Source: Pedobacter paludis (lineage in GTDB: Bacteria > Bacteroidota > Bacteroidia > Sphingobacteriales > Sphingobacteriaceae). Taken from it: a stretch of DNA of 64,000 bases. This document shows, piece after piece, positions 8,918-17,263 of the stretch (positions are counted from its first letter, which is position 1; the number at the start of each line of letters is the position of its first letter). The DNA lies in NCBI RefSeq assembly GCF_003173575.1, contig NZ_QGNY01000003.1:124001-188000 (forward strand). Direction: 5' to 3'. The translations under genes and the position numbers were made by a program. The notes beneath the pieces were generated by a model that ran no database searches, was not told the DNA's origin, and saw only the letters and a program-made list of their open reading frames with translations.

Positions 8918-9250
8918 TTAGATTAATCCAGCCTCCTTTAATCTTTGGATGATTCTATCTGCGCTAATGCTGTCATGTTCGCTTTTGAGATAAATTTCGG
9001 CAAGAAAAACGGTTTTATGATCAACCAGAACATAAGTAATTACTCTTGCTCCGCTAGATTTTCCTTTATTTGTACCTGAGATGGCCAAACGAATTTTGTA
9101 AACATTTTGTCCGAGATGAATGCCTTGGGTTGGATCGGCTTTAATGTCCTGTGATAATTTTGCAATATCCGAAAGGATACTTCTGTGCTTTTTTGCAATT
9201 TGTCTTAATTCTCTAGCAAAATCTTCAGTTGGTATAACTTCAAACTTCAT
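8918..9250 (-). CDS. RelE/ParE-superfamily toxin
   Basis: The 110-residue protein has the compact RelE/ParE layout: N-terminal strand (MKFEVIPTEDFAREL), helical pair (KKHRSILSDIAKL), then strands with VYKIRLAI, GARVITYVLV and TVFLAEIYLKSEHDS. The basic and aromatic residues fit a ribosome-dependent mRNA interferase or a gyrase poison; which one is undetermined. Its start overlaps the end of the upstream small acidic protein gene by 11 bp, the usual antitoxin-first order of a type II module. Confidence 0.75.
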   Translation of the reverse strand: MKFEVIPTEDFARELRQIAKKHRSILSDIAKLSQDIKADPTQGIHLGQNVYKIRLAISGTNKGKSSGARVITYVLVDHKTVFLAEIYLKSEHDSISADRIIQRLKEAGLI

Positions 9251-9491
9251 CTTCCAATTCAGACAAAAGTTCTTCGATAGATCTTAATTTGATTTTTCCT
9301 TCCTGATGCAACTTAATTTGTTCAAAGGAATTTTTAAGGCGATTATACATAGCCTGTTCGGACTTATTTAAAGGTTCTTGAGTCGATTTGTTTTTTTTAT
9401 TTTCAGCATAACTCAAACCCAAAGCCTCTAAAACAGCCTTAACAGCTTTTTCAGTTTTCTTATCGTTGATGTTTACAGTTAAAGTAGTCAT
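9240..9491 (-). CDS. Antitoxin of the RelE-type module
   Basis: This 83-residue protein is mostly helical and charged. An N-terminal strand (MTTLTVNINDKK) precedes a helix, a Lys-rich linker, a long amphipathic helix and an acidic tail ending SELEDEV. It lies immediately upstream of, and overlaps, the toxin gene. Small size, acidic C-terminus and gene order support an antitoxin; no named DNA-binding fold was recognised. A TAACTTTG box lies 5 nt upstream of its ATG. Confidence 0.65.
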   Translation of the reverse strand: MTTLTVNINDKKTEKAVKAVLEALGLSYAENKKNKSTQEPLNKSEQAMYNRLKNSFEQIKLHQEGKIKLRSIEELLSELEDEV

Positions 9492-9496
9492 AATAA

Positions 9497-9504
9497 CAAA
9501 GTTA
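9497..9504 (-). promoter_or_regulatory. -7 promoter box of the toxin-antitoxin pair
   Basis: TAACTTTG on the minus strand ends 5 nt before the antitoxin ATG (9491). It fits the TAnnTTTG consensus; the -33 element is not evident. Confidence 0.45.
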
Positions 9505-9584
9505 AAAATTAATTCTGAATGAAATGAACTTTGGCATAGTTAGATGGCTAAGGACGATTAACTATGTTCTATCAACTAAAAAAC

Positions 9585-10841
9585 CTACTTCCCCAATCTT
9601 TTAATCATCTCTGCACTTAAATCTCTACCGTAATTTAATCGGTTGGCAAAGAAAGTCTTAGCCGCTTCAAAATGTTCTTTGTAACCTTTTAAATCTCCAT
9701 AACCAATAATCGAGGCCCACTCATGTACCGCAGTATGAAACTCTAAATCATCACCACGGATCGATTTATCGTACAGTGCAGTATGAATTGATTCTTCTAA
9801 CATGGCTTCATTCTTAAATAAATATTCTGCAATTCCTAAACGCAGCTTAAAGGGAGGCGTTTGGCAAATCAGATTATCATATGGATTTACCCCCATTTTA
9901 TACCAGGCATAAACCATGCTCAGCAAGCTTAAATGCGAGTTTGGTTTCTGTTTGTGATTGGCATCCGAAAGACTAAACTCTTTCATTATGTTATCATCAA
10001 GCAAAAGCAGTTTTCTACTTTCATGAAAAACAAAATCGCGGGCTGCATAAATTTTTTCTCTGAACTCTTTTTCATTTTCACAGATCATCAGTTTATACAA
10101 CTCAGATTCGGCCTGAGCATAATATTTAACCTGTTTTTGTGCGTATGGATTTAGAATGGCCAAACCTGCGTAAATGTGAGATTTGTAACTGAATATTCTT
10201 AGCGTGGTTAAAATTTTTACATTATCAATTCCGCCGGCATAAGCTGGATTATCCCAAGGGAAAAAACCGGCATTTTTCCAAGCAGAACCCATACTTTCGA
10301 AACCCATATGGGTTACAGCCTGCGTATCGGCCACAATTCGATCATGTTCTTTGTAATCATCCATCTCGATGATGTTTGATTTTAGCGACTTATAAATCTC
10401 CAACGCCTTTGCATATACCTCATCTGTAGCGCGATGGCGAACAACAACAAGGGTTTGCCCTTCTGGACTAAACGCCGGGCCGTGTAAAGAATGACACGTT
10501 ACAATCTGGGTATCTGCTGGAAGATGTTTTTCAAAAGCGGCAATCTCAGGATGTTTAACAGAGGTTTGCCCGGATACGATGGCACCAAATTTTGTAGACC
10601 TTGCAAAGGTGGCAACCACCTCATCAATTTTCTCTGCCTCTACGCAGTATATTATAAAATTGGATTTTCGGGCAACTTCATGGCCATCAATTAAAACCTC
10701 AATTTCTTTTGGTGACAATTCCTTTTTTAAATCTTCAAAACGTGAAGGCATGTCTGCTCCACAAACCTTATAGCCTGCGTTTACAAACGATAAAGCATAC
10801 AATTTGCCCATGTCGCCCAGACCAATAATTCCTATTTGCAT
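9585..10841 (-). CDS. Prephenate dehydrogenase of the fungal TYR1 type
   Basis: The enzyme converts prephenate to 4-hydroxyphenylpyruvate for tyrosine synthesis. Residues 1-30 hold the nucleotide-binding GLGDMG loop. Further motifs are HSLHGPAFSPEGQ, ADTQAVTHMGFESMGSAW, PNSHLSLLSMV, NPYDNLICQTPPF and DDLEFHTAVHEWAS. From memory these match yeast Tyr1 far better than bacterial TyrA, as does the length (418, against roughly 280-370 for most bacterial TyrA and about 450 for Tyr1). There is no chorismate mutase or ACT domain. No other aromatic-pathway gene lies nearby, so it is probably a single-gene unit. An acquisition from, or shared ancestry with, eukaryotic enzymes is inferred. Confidence 0.85.
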   Translation of the reverse strand: MQIGIIGLGDMGKLYALSFVNAGYKVCGADMPSRFEDLKKELSPKEIEVLIDGHEVARKSNFIIYCVEAEKIDEVVATFARSTKFGAIVSGQTSVKHPEIAAFEKHLPADTQIVTCHSLHGPAFSPEGQTLVVVRHRATDEVYAKALEIYKSLKSNIIEMDDYKEHDRIVADTQAVTHMGFESMGSAWKNAGFFPWDNPAYAGGIDNVKILTTLRIFSYKSHIYAGLAILNPYAQKQVKYYAQAESELYKLMICENEKEFREKIYAARDFVFHESRKLLLLDDNIMKEFSLSDANHKQKPNSHLSLLSMVYAWYKMGVNPYDNLICQTPPFKLRLGIAEYLFKNEAMLEESIHTALYDKSIRGDDLEFHTAVHEWASIIGYGDLKGYKEHFEAAKTFFANRLNYGRDLSAEMIKRLGK

Positions 10842-10845
10842 GAAA

Positions 10846-10853
10846 CAAATGTA
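10846..10853 (-). promoter_or_regulatory. -7 promoter box of the prephenate dehydrogenase gene
   Basis: TACATTTG on the minus strand ends 4 nt before the ATG at 10841. It matches TAnnTTTG and suggests a leaderless transcript. No TTTG element is visible 19-21 nt upstream. Confidence 0.5.
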
Positions 10854-11012
10854 ATCTATCGCGAATAATTTATAATAAAACTTAGATAAAATTGTTATTT
10901 AAAATGATAAACGAAACCAATTTATCAATCCCTGTTAAATCTTAAATGAAAATTTATTGAAAGAGAAATATATAAAAATGTAGTTTTACATCATAACACC
11001 TATATTTAAACT

Positions 11013-11624
11013 ATGCAGAAACTAAAACACACCCTTTACATTTTTGGGGCTATGCTATTTTTAAACGTTGCATTCGCCCAAGCTCAACAAGACACAACTA
11101 AAAATACTGATCCATCGTTAAATGGCCAGTACAACTTTATGTTATCAAAATCAAAAAGCTTGTATGGTGCAAGGCTGATTAATCCATCTAGATTATCGGG
11201 GCTATGGAAAAGTGTAAACGATACATTGAGAAAAGAGCGCAAACAATTACAGGAAGCAAAACAGGAAATTAAAACTCAAGCTGATAATATTGTGAGCTTG
11301 AAAGGTGAGGTAACCGGAAAAGAAAGTTCTCTGGCAAACGCAAATGCTTCGGTTAACGAAATTAAGTTTCTGGGTATATCTTTTAATAAAGGAACCTATA
11401 ATACCATTGTATGGGCCATCATAATAGTTTTGGCAGCTGCGTTGGCTTTTATTGTTTTCCAATCTGGAAAATATAGGCACGAAGCAACCTATAGAACGCA
11501 GTTATATCAAGAAGTTGCGGATGAATTTCAGGCGCACAAAGTAAAGGCAAAGGATAAAGAGATGAAACTTGCCAGAGAATTGCAAGATGAAAGAAATAAA
11601 TGGGATGATGCCAGAGGCAGATAG
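11013..11624 (+). CDS. Exported coiled-coil, single-pass membrane protein
   Basis: The 203-residue protein has a signal peptide (residues 1-24, ending AFAQAQ), a coiled coil at about 70-115, one strong transmembrane segment at about 130-150 (IVWAIIIVLAAALAFIVF) and a second charged coiled coil to the end. This layout matches a conserved Bacteroidota family that databases sometimes label 'tRNA (guanine-N1)-methyltransferase'. Nothing here resembles a TrmD-type fold, so I take that label to be an annotation error. Function is unknown; a periplasm-spanning scaffold or membrane-anchored coiled coil is possible. A terminator follows. Confidence 0.7.
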   Translation: MQKLKHTLYIFGAMLFLNVAFAQAQQDTTKNTDPSLNGQYNFMLSKSKSLYGARLINPSRLSGLWKSVNDTLRKERKQLQEAKQEIKTQADNIVSLKGEVTGKESSLANANASVNEIKFLGISFNKGTYNTIVWAIIIVLAAALAFIVFQSGKYRHEATYRTQLYQEVADEFQAHKVKAKDKEMKLARELQDERNKWDDARGR

Positions 11625-11644
11625 TTAAAAAACCATTTTGTATC

Positions 11645-11682
11645 AAAAAGCCATTTCAGCCAAAAACCGAAATGGCTTTTTT
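11645..11682. terminator. Bidirectional intrinsic terminator
   Basis: A 13-bp stem (11645-11657 with 11669-11681, core GCCATTTC/GAAATGGC) is flanked by A- and T-runs. It lies between the convergent ends of the exported coiled-coil gene and the PorP/SprF gene and can serve both. Confidence 0.85.
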
Positions 11683-11695
11683 AGTTTTTATAATT

Positions 11696-12586
11696 TTATT
11701 TTTTGAAGTTAAATCTTAAACCAAGCTCAAACTCACCATTGCTGTAACTTTGCATTTTTGATGTATTTGTTGTGTACTGGAATAAAATTCCAAGTTTGTT
11801 TTTATAATTGGCTCCGGCACCGATTGTGAAACTGTTGGTGCTGTGGTAAATGCCACTAACAGTAAATTTATCCTGCATAAACTGGAAATTCGATCCGATG
11901 TCTAAAATTCCGTCGTAATTTTCTACTCCACGATAAACCACTTTCGGTTCGACACTATTTAGAACCTGGTCCGTTTTGATTTTATAACTCGCGGCCACAA
12001 AATAAATAGAACGATCAACAATGTTTCTAACGGCATCTCTCTTAAAAAATCTTTTAAGATTAGGCAATGAGGCTTGTAATGTTAGTTTTTCATTTCGATA
12101 GGCCATTCCGAAATCTCCATCAAAATACAATCTTCTATCGTTAAAACTATTCACTACATCATCACTTAAATCGCCTTGGGCTTTACCAAAATCAATCCAC
12201 TCGTTCATTATTCCTGCCGATAAACCAAAATCTAAAGAACTGGAATCGCTATTCAGTTTTAAGTGATAAGCATAGGTTACCGTTGCACGGGTTCTATTGA
12301 TTACACCTGCGCTTTCATTGTAAAATAGTAGACCTAAACCTACCTTCTTGTTTTTTAAGGCAAAATCTGCTGTTAAATATTGAATTTTTGGAGCGCCATT
12401 TATGTTTACCCATTGTGTTTTAAACGCCGCGTTTAAATTAACCATGGTATCTAATCCTGCCAAAGCTGGGTTAGCCAAGAACTGGTTTTGATAATAAATA
12501 CTTCCCATTGGATTAAGCTGACTATAGGCAGCCGGTGTAATGAAAAATAACAGCAATCCGATTATATATATTTTTATCTTTTTCAC
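11696..12586 (-). CDS. PorP/SprF family type IX secretion outer-membrane protein
   Basis: The 296-residue protein has a signal peptide ending around residue 23 and the family opening LNPMGSIYYQNQFLANPALAG, followed by alternating strands that form an outer-membrane beta-barrel and a C-terminal GEFELGLRFNFKK ending in a positively charged pair. PorP/SprF proteins partner large surface proteins during type IX secretion, as SprF does for SprB. It is the last gene of an operon with a type B sorting-domain protein and a collagen-like protein, which are probably its clients. Confidence 0.87.
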   Translation of the reverse strand: MKKIKIYIIGLLLFFITPAAYSQLNPMGSIYYQNQFLANPALAGLDTMVNLNAAFKTQWVNINGAPKIQYLTADFALKNKKVGLGLLFYNESAGVINRTRATVTYAYHLKLNSDSSSLDFGLSAGIMNEWIDFGKAQGDLSDDVVNSFNDRRLYFDGDFGMAYRNEKLTLQASLPNLKRFFKRDAVRNIVDRSIYFVAASYKIKTDQVLNSVEPKVVYRGVENYDGILDIGSNFQFMQDKFTVSGIYHSTNSFTIGAGANYKNKLGILFQYTTNTSKMQSYSNGEFELGLRFNFKK

Positions 12587-12592
12587 CTGTTG

Positions 12593-13102
12593 TTATTTTT
12601 TAAATAGTATAGATATAAAACCTTTTGCAACGCCTGCACCTTCTAAATATATGATGTAATAATATGTGTCTTCGGCAAGTGGTTTACCGTTATAATAACC
12701 ATCCCAATTGTTTTGATAATTATCGGTTTTAAAGAGTAATCTTCCTCCCCTATCAAAAATACTTACTTTGTTATTTGTGTATTTCTCAAGTCCCTTAACC
12801 ACAAAAAAATCATTTTTCCCATCACCATTAGGTGTGAGAATATTATTTACAATAACCAAATCTGTAGGATTGGATGAAATTAGAAAGGGCTGAAGAAACC
12901 CCTGGGTTAAAACCAAACTATTTGCATTAAAAGTTTGCACCAAAACCATTTCTCCAATACTAAAATCGTATAGTTGATTATTAATTTTACCGTAATTACT
13001 TGCCGTATTAATGGTACTTGGCAAGGTGGTGTTTTGAGCCTTAGCTTCCCCTATTGAGAACAAAAGAGGAAAGAAAAGAAACCAATAGTATCTTTTTTCC
13101 AT
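12593..13102 (-). CDS. Small secreted protein with T9SS type B (gliding-motility) sorting domain
   Basis: After a signal peptide (ending EAKAQ, about residue 23) and a short domain of roughly 60 residues, residues 83-169 form the CHU_C / type B sorting domain: NNILTPNGDGKNDFFVVKGL, then YTNNKVSIFDRGGRLLFKT, NNWDGYYNGKPLAEDTYYY and a final strand. In T9SS bacteria this C-terminal domain targets proteins to the outer membrane secretion channel. The protein is little more than a sorting domain. It is separated by only 6 and 7 bp from its neighbours, so it belongs to the adhesin/PorP operon. Confidence 0.85.
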   Translation of the reverse strand: MEKRYYWFLFFPLLFSIGEAKAQNTTLPSTINTASNYGKINNQLYDFSIGEMVLVQTFNANSLVLTQGFLQPFLISSNPTDLVIVNNILTPNGDGKNDFFVVKGLEKYTNNKVSIFDRGGRLLFKTDNYQNNWDGYYNGKPLAEDTYYYIIYLEGAGVAKGFISILFKK

Positions 13103-13109
13103 AGCTCGA

Positions 13110-15512
13110 TTAATTTATAGAGATCCAATCTGTACCATCACTTTGAATAACCAAAGTCTGGGCGCCAGTCATCGTTGTTAAAGCAACATCTGTATTTAAT
13201 AAAACTGCCTGGCTTAAGGTAATATTGCCAGAAGATACAGGCTTAATTAGCACATAGATCCTTCCTTTGCAACTCGTAGCTGTAGGCAAGGTTATATTGG
13301 TTGCTACACCAGAATTTACAACACGTACGGTATGATGACTTGCATCTAAAGCTAAGGGCGCTGTACCAATATACTTTAATATATTTGTTGAAACCGATCC
13401 GTTGATGTTCAATGTACTGTTGTTGGCTGGCGCAGTTGCCGTTGTAGTTGCAGCAACTGCATTATTAATTGTTAATGATCCGCCATCGGTAGCAAGTGTT
13501 CCAGAAATTAATGGCAAATTGGTGTTGGTATTGGCTACGATTAGTGTATTTGCTGCCGATGTTAATTGACTGCCTGCTTTACTACCAATAAATATATTTC
13601 CACTTCCGTTATTATTAGTTCCCGCCATATCGCCAATTGCGGTATTATTTGAGCCTGAAGTATTTTTACCTTCTGCCTGATTACCAATAGCGATGTTATT
13701 AGAGCCAGTAGAATTTATTTCTAAAGCTTGAGAACCAGAAGCAACATTATTATCACCTGTATTAAGCGCAAGTGCTCTATAACCCGTTGCAGTATTGCTC
13801 GCTCCTGTACTTAATGTTGAAAGGGCTTCGGAACCGAAAGCTGTATTGCTATAACCACTGATGGATTTCGCTAATGCAAATGCACCAAAACCACTATTGC
13901 CGTAACCTGTTAAACTTAGCTTTAAAACTTCTTTTCCGAAAGCGCTATTGTTATAGCCAGTCATATTGCTACTTAAAGATTGGTATCCAAAAGAAGTGCT
14001 GCTTTCAGCAGATGTTCCTAATCTCCCTGCTTTTTGATTATTTATCAAAAAGTTAATAGCTACATCATCTGTATTGCCCAAGAAGTTATTGTTAAGATCG
14101 GTATTTCCAGAATTCCCTCTTAAGCCCCATGAGTTTGCATTCGCAAATAAATTACGGCTAATTAATTCTGGAACTCCGGTGGTTGCATTTGTGATATAAA
14201 CCTTATTTGCATCCGTTAGCCCTGCTGTAGTTAGTTTAGCTACGGTTACAGAAGCGTCTGCTAATTTTGGTGTCGTTACCGATCCATCTGCTAATTGCAA
14301 AGTTCCAACAGCTAAGTCTGCAATGTTTGCAGTTTTAACTTCTTTTGCACCTATTTTAATTGAGGTTACAGCAGCATCGGCAAGTTTAACAGTAGTTACT
14401 GCACCAGTATTAATATCAATTACTACATCTTTTAATAATGCAGTTGCACCATTCGCACTTACACTTAAATCTGTTGATGTTAAAGCTTTTCCTCCGGGAA
14501 GGGTAGAAACATCTAAGGTAACAGGCTTCCATATTGTACCGTCAAATAATAAAACTTGATTAGTTGTTGGTGCACCGGCAGATAATGTTTTACCTTGTAA
14601 ATTAGCAATTGTCGGGTTGGGATAGTTTCCTGTTAAGTCGCCGCCCGCAACACCGGTCGATGGACCAACTGGACCTTGAATTCCCGTATCACCTTTGTCG
14701 CCTTTATCTCCCTTAGCTCCAGTTGCACCTGTTGCTCCAGTTAAACCAATTGGTCCCTGTGCACCTGTAGCACCCGTTAAGCCTATAGGACCTTGCGGGC
14801 CGTTTGCTCCAGTTGCGCCAGCAGAACCAGTTAATCCAATTGGACCTTGAGGACCCGTTGCACCCGGTATACCTTGTGCACCCGTTGCTCCTGTTAAACC
14901 TATTGGTCCTTGGGCACCCACAGCTCCAGCTGGGCCAGCAACGCCCTGAGGGCCTGTAGGGCCAACCGCACCTGTTAAACCTATTGGACCTTGAGGACCA
15001 ACTGCACCAGCAACACCTGCCGGACCAGTAGGGCCAGCAACGCCTTGAGGACCTGCGGGGCCAACAGCACCTGTAGCACCGGTTAAGCCAATAGGACCTT
15101 GTGGGCCATTCGCAGAATATAATGCATAAGGTACACTTAATAATTGTGCAGTTCCAGCAACGCTGAAATTCGAGCCATTATCTGGATCTACTTCTACCTT
15201 AACAAATTTAAGTCCTGTTCCCCAGGTTACATTAGCCATTGTACCTGTTGTTGATGTTGCTCCGGTACCACCTATAATTAAGCTGTATAATCCATAAGCA
15301 TTTGTGGTAACACTTCTAACTTCAGTGTATTGAGCGGCTCCAGATGCAGAAGCATCGAGAATACTTATTCTTAGCGAAATACTTTTATTTGCTAATGGAG
15401 TTCCGTTTGTGTTTCGGGCAGCACCTTGATAATTAAATTGCTGAGGTGTTTGTGCCTGCACTGCAAATGCCAAACCTAGACATAGCATGGCAACGAGAAA
15501 CGTTTTTTTCAT
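13110..15512 (-). CDS. Collagen-like repetitive surface protein
   Basis: The ATG at 15512 begins a signal peptide (MKKTFLVAMLCLGLAFAVQAQ); an upstream in-frame start lacks one. Regions of the 800-residue protein: an N-terminal beta domain (QFNYQGAARNTNG), about 150 residues of Gly-X-Y repeats with six copies of QGPIGLTG (DNA about 14660-15108), the motif GDLTGNYPNPTI, then a beta-rich stalk. Next come about seven 23-residue repeats of the type GYxNTAFGxxAL that resemble trimeric-adhesin heads, and a C-terminal beta domain. A trimeric fibre on the cell surface is inferred. The protein has no sorting domain of its own; the adjacent gene supplies one. The repeats could recombine. Confidence 0.8.
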   Translation of the reverse strand: MKKTFLVAMLCLGLAFAVQAQTPQQFNYQGAARNTNGTPLANKSISLRISILDASASGAAQYTEVRSVTTNAYGLYSLIIGGTGATSTTGTMANVTWGTGLKFVKVEVDPDNGSNFSVAGTAQLLSVPYALYSANGPQGPIGLTGATGAVGPAGPQGVAGPTGPAGVAGAVGPQGPIGLTGAVGPTGPQGVAGPAGAVGAQGPIGLTGATGAQGIPGATGPQGPIGLTGSAGATGANGPQGPIGLTGATGAQGPIGLTGATGATGAKGDKGDKGDTGIQGPVGPSTGVAGGDLTGNYPNPTIANLQGKTLSAGAPTTNQVLLFDGTIWKPVTLDVSTLPGGKALTSTDLSVSANGATALLKDVVIDINTGAVTTVKLADAAVTSIKIGAKEVKTANIADLAVGTLQLADGSVTTPKLADASVTVAKLTTAGLTDANKVYITNATTGVPELISRNLFANANSWGLRGNSGNTDLNNNFLGNTDDVAINFLINNQKAGRLGTSAESSTSFGYQSLSSNMTGYNNSAFGKEVLKLSLTGYGNSGFGAFALAKSISGYSNTAFGSEALSTLSTGASNTATGYRALALNTGDNNVASGSQALEINSTGSNNIAIGNQAEGKNTSGSNNTAIGDMAGTNNNGSGNIFIGSKAGSQLTSAANTLIVANTNTNLPLISGTLATDGGSLTINNAVAATTTATAPANNSTLNINGSVSTNILKYIGTAPLALDASHHTVRVVNSGVATNITLPTATSCKGRIYVLIKPVSSGNITLSQAVLLNTDVALTTMTGAQTLVIQSDGTDWISIN

Positions 15513-15572
15513 AAAAGGGATATGATCTATTAAGTTTAAAAGGATGCCGGATGATGGACATGCCTTAACTCT

Positions 15573-15580
15573 CAAATCTA
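15573..15580 (-). promoter_or_regulatory. Candidate -7 box of the adhesin operon
   Basis: TAGATTTG on the minus strand lies 60 nt upstream of the ATG at 15512. It matches TAnnTTTG, but no -33 element was found, so the call is weak. The rest of the 279-bp gap to dgt holds nothing recognisable. Confidence 0.3.
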
Positions 15581-15791
15581 ATAATTAGTATATCCCACTA
15601 TATAAACTTTACACAAAAGAGTTGCTAAAGCCAACTAAAACCGCCTAAAAAGCTATAAATCAACAATAAATAACCTGTTTTGAAACTAAATTTTTACACG
15701 TAAGCTGAAAATTAAATGATTTTATGGACCAAAAACCCCAATAAATGCTAAACAAAGCAACTTATTATAGAGCCAAAAGCTATAATGGATA

Positions 15792-17135
15792 TTAAGTTTC
15801 AGAAGGAAAAGAGATTCCCTTTATATTTCTATATAAATCTACAGCATATAAATCTGTCATTCCCGATACGAAATCCAAAACACTTTGAGTTCTAGAATAA
15901 ATATCTGTTCGATCTGTATGATACTGTTTAGGAATTAACTTAACCAATTTTTTGTAATAATGTGTGTTGTTATGAATTAGTGCAGGAACAAATTCTTCTA
16001 ATAAGCCAGCCATAATTTTATAACCTGCAACTTCCTTTTGAATTACAGAGGAGAAATTATAAATTCTTTCTACCGATATTTTTTCTACCGCCTTCCATGC
16101 CGAAAAATAGGGTTCAGGAATTAAATCGGTTAAGCTTTTATTTAAGGTGCCGTTAAGTAAACTTTCCTGCTCGCGATAAAAAATATCTGCACAGGTTCTG
16201 GTTAGCGTATTAATTGCTTTTGCTCTTAATAATCCAATTTTAGCATCATCATCTTCATAATCATTCTTTAAGCGATCTTCAATCGTTTTAGAGTTCGCAA
16301 AGGGCAATAAGTAATTTTTTACCTCTTCATAAGAAAGAATCTTCAATCGATGTGCATCTTCCAAATCAATAATGCTATAACAAATATCGTCCGCAGCCTC
16401 TACCAAATAAACCAATGGATGGCGTTTGTAAATTAGATATTCATTATCTTCCTTTTCTAAATGAAGTTCGTTTGCAATTCTTATAAAAGTTTCTTCTTCC
16501 GATTGAAAAAAGCCATACTTTTTTCGATGCAAAAATCCTTTTTGTTTACCAGCTATTGATGCACATGGATATTTGGCGATTGAGGCCAGCGTTGAATAGG
16601 TGAGCGCATAAGCATCATTACCTTTTCCCTTTAAAGGATGGGTAAGAATTCTAATCGCATTTGCATTACCTTCGAAATTAATTAAATCGTGCCATTGCGA
16701 TTCTGTCATTTCTTTTTGATAGACTCTACCGTCTCCATCGGTAAAATACCGCGAGATTGCCGCTTCGCCAGAATGGCCGAAAGCAGGGTTTCCAAGATCA
16801 TGTGCGAGCGCTGCCGCCGCAACAATATTTCCCACTTCGTTTATTAGTGGAACTTCTTTTAATAGGGGAGATTTATTTTCTTCTAAAGTATTCAGAAAAA
16901 TATTTGCCATAGATCTTGCAACACTTGCAACCTCTAAACTATGGGTTAGGCGATTATGAACAAATACACTTCCCGGAAGGGGGAAAACCTGGGTTTTGTT
17001 TTGTAATCTCCTAAATGGTGATGAAAAAATTAAACGATCGTAATCTCGTTGAAAATCGGATCGGGCTTTATCAGTATCACCCGTCCAGCTTTCTTGCCCA
17101 AACCTTTTATTCGAAAGTAAATATTTCCACTCCAT
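15792..17135 (-). CDS. dgt: Deoxyguanosinetriphosphate triphosphohydrolase
   Basis: dGTPase hydrolyses dGTP to deoxyguanosine and triphosphate. The 447-residue protein has the N-terminal FQRDYDRLIFSSPFRRLQNKTQV motif (residues about 28-50), the HD-domain histidine in HNRLTHSLEVASVAR and the metal-binding AHDLGNPAFGHSGE. A further conserved segment is LVYLVEAADDICYSIIDLEDA. It is a monocistronic minus-strand gene and divergent from the gene at 17264. Confidence 0.92.
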   Translation of the reverse strand: MEWKYLLSNKRFGQESWTGDTDKARSDFQRDYDRLIFSSPFRRLQNKTQVFPLPGSVFVHNRLTHSLEVASVARSMANIFLNTLEENKSPLLKEVPLINEVGNIVAAAALAHDLGNPAFGHSGEAAISRYFTDGDGRVYQKEMTESQWHDLINFEGNANAIRILTHPLKGKGNDAYALTYSTLASIAKYPCASIAGKQKGFLHRKKYGFFQSEEETFIRIANELHLEKEDNEYLIYKRHPLVYLVEAADDICYSIIDLEDAHRLKILSYEEVKNYLLPFANSKTIEDRLKNDYEDDDAKIGLLRAKAINTLTRTCADIFYREQESLLNGTLNKSLTDLIPEPYFSAWKAVEKISVERIYNFSSVIQKEVAGYKIMAGLLEEFVPALIHNNTHYYKKLVKLIPKQYHTDRTDIYSRTQSVLDFVSGMTDLYAVDLYRNIKGISFPSET

Positions 17136-17263
17136 TAATGTACATGCTTAAATCTGGCGCCAAGTTAAGCAAAAGGTAAAAATGCTGGGCTAATATTATT
17201 TCTAATTTGATTTATCTATTTATCAACAAAGAATTATCTTCGACAAAAAAATAAACCATAACA

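Noticed and set aside
14650..15110. Repetitive DNA that might be a CRISPR array
   Set aside because: The repeats encode Gly-X-Y triplets in a single long frame with varying spacing of multiples of 9 nt; there are no unique spacers or cas genes.
13110..15512. Phage tail-fibre interpretation of the collagen-like protein
   Set aside because: Collagen repeats and a fibre-like C-terminus occur in tail fibres, but no phage genes are nearby and the gene has a signal peptide and T9SS-related neighbours.
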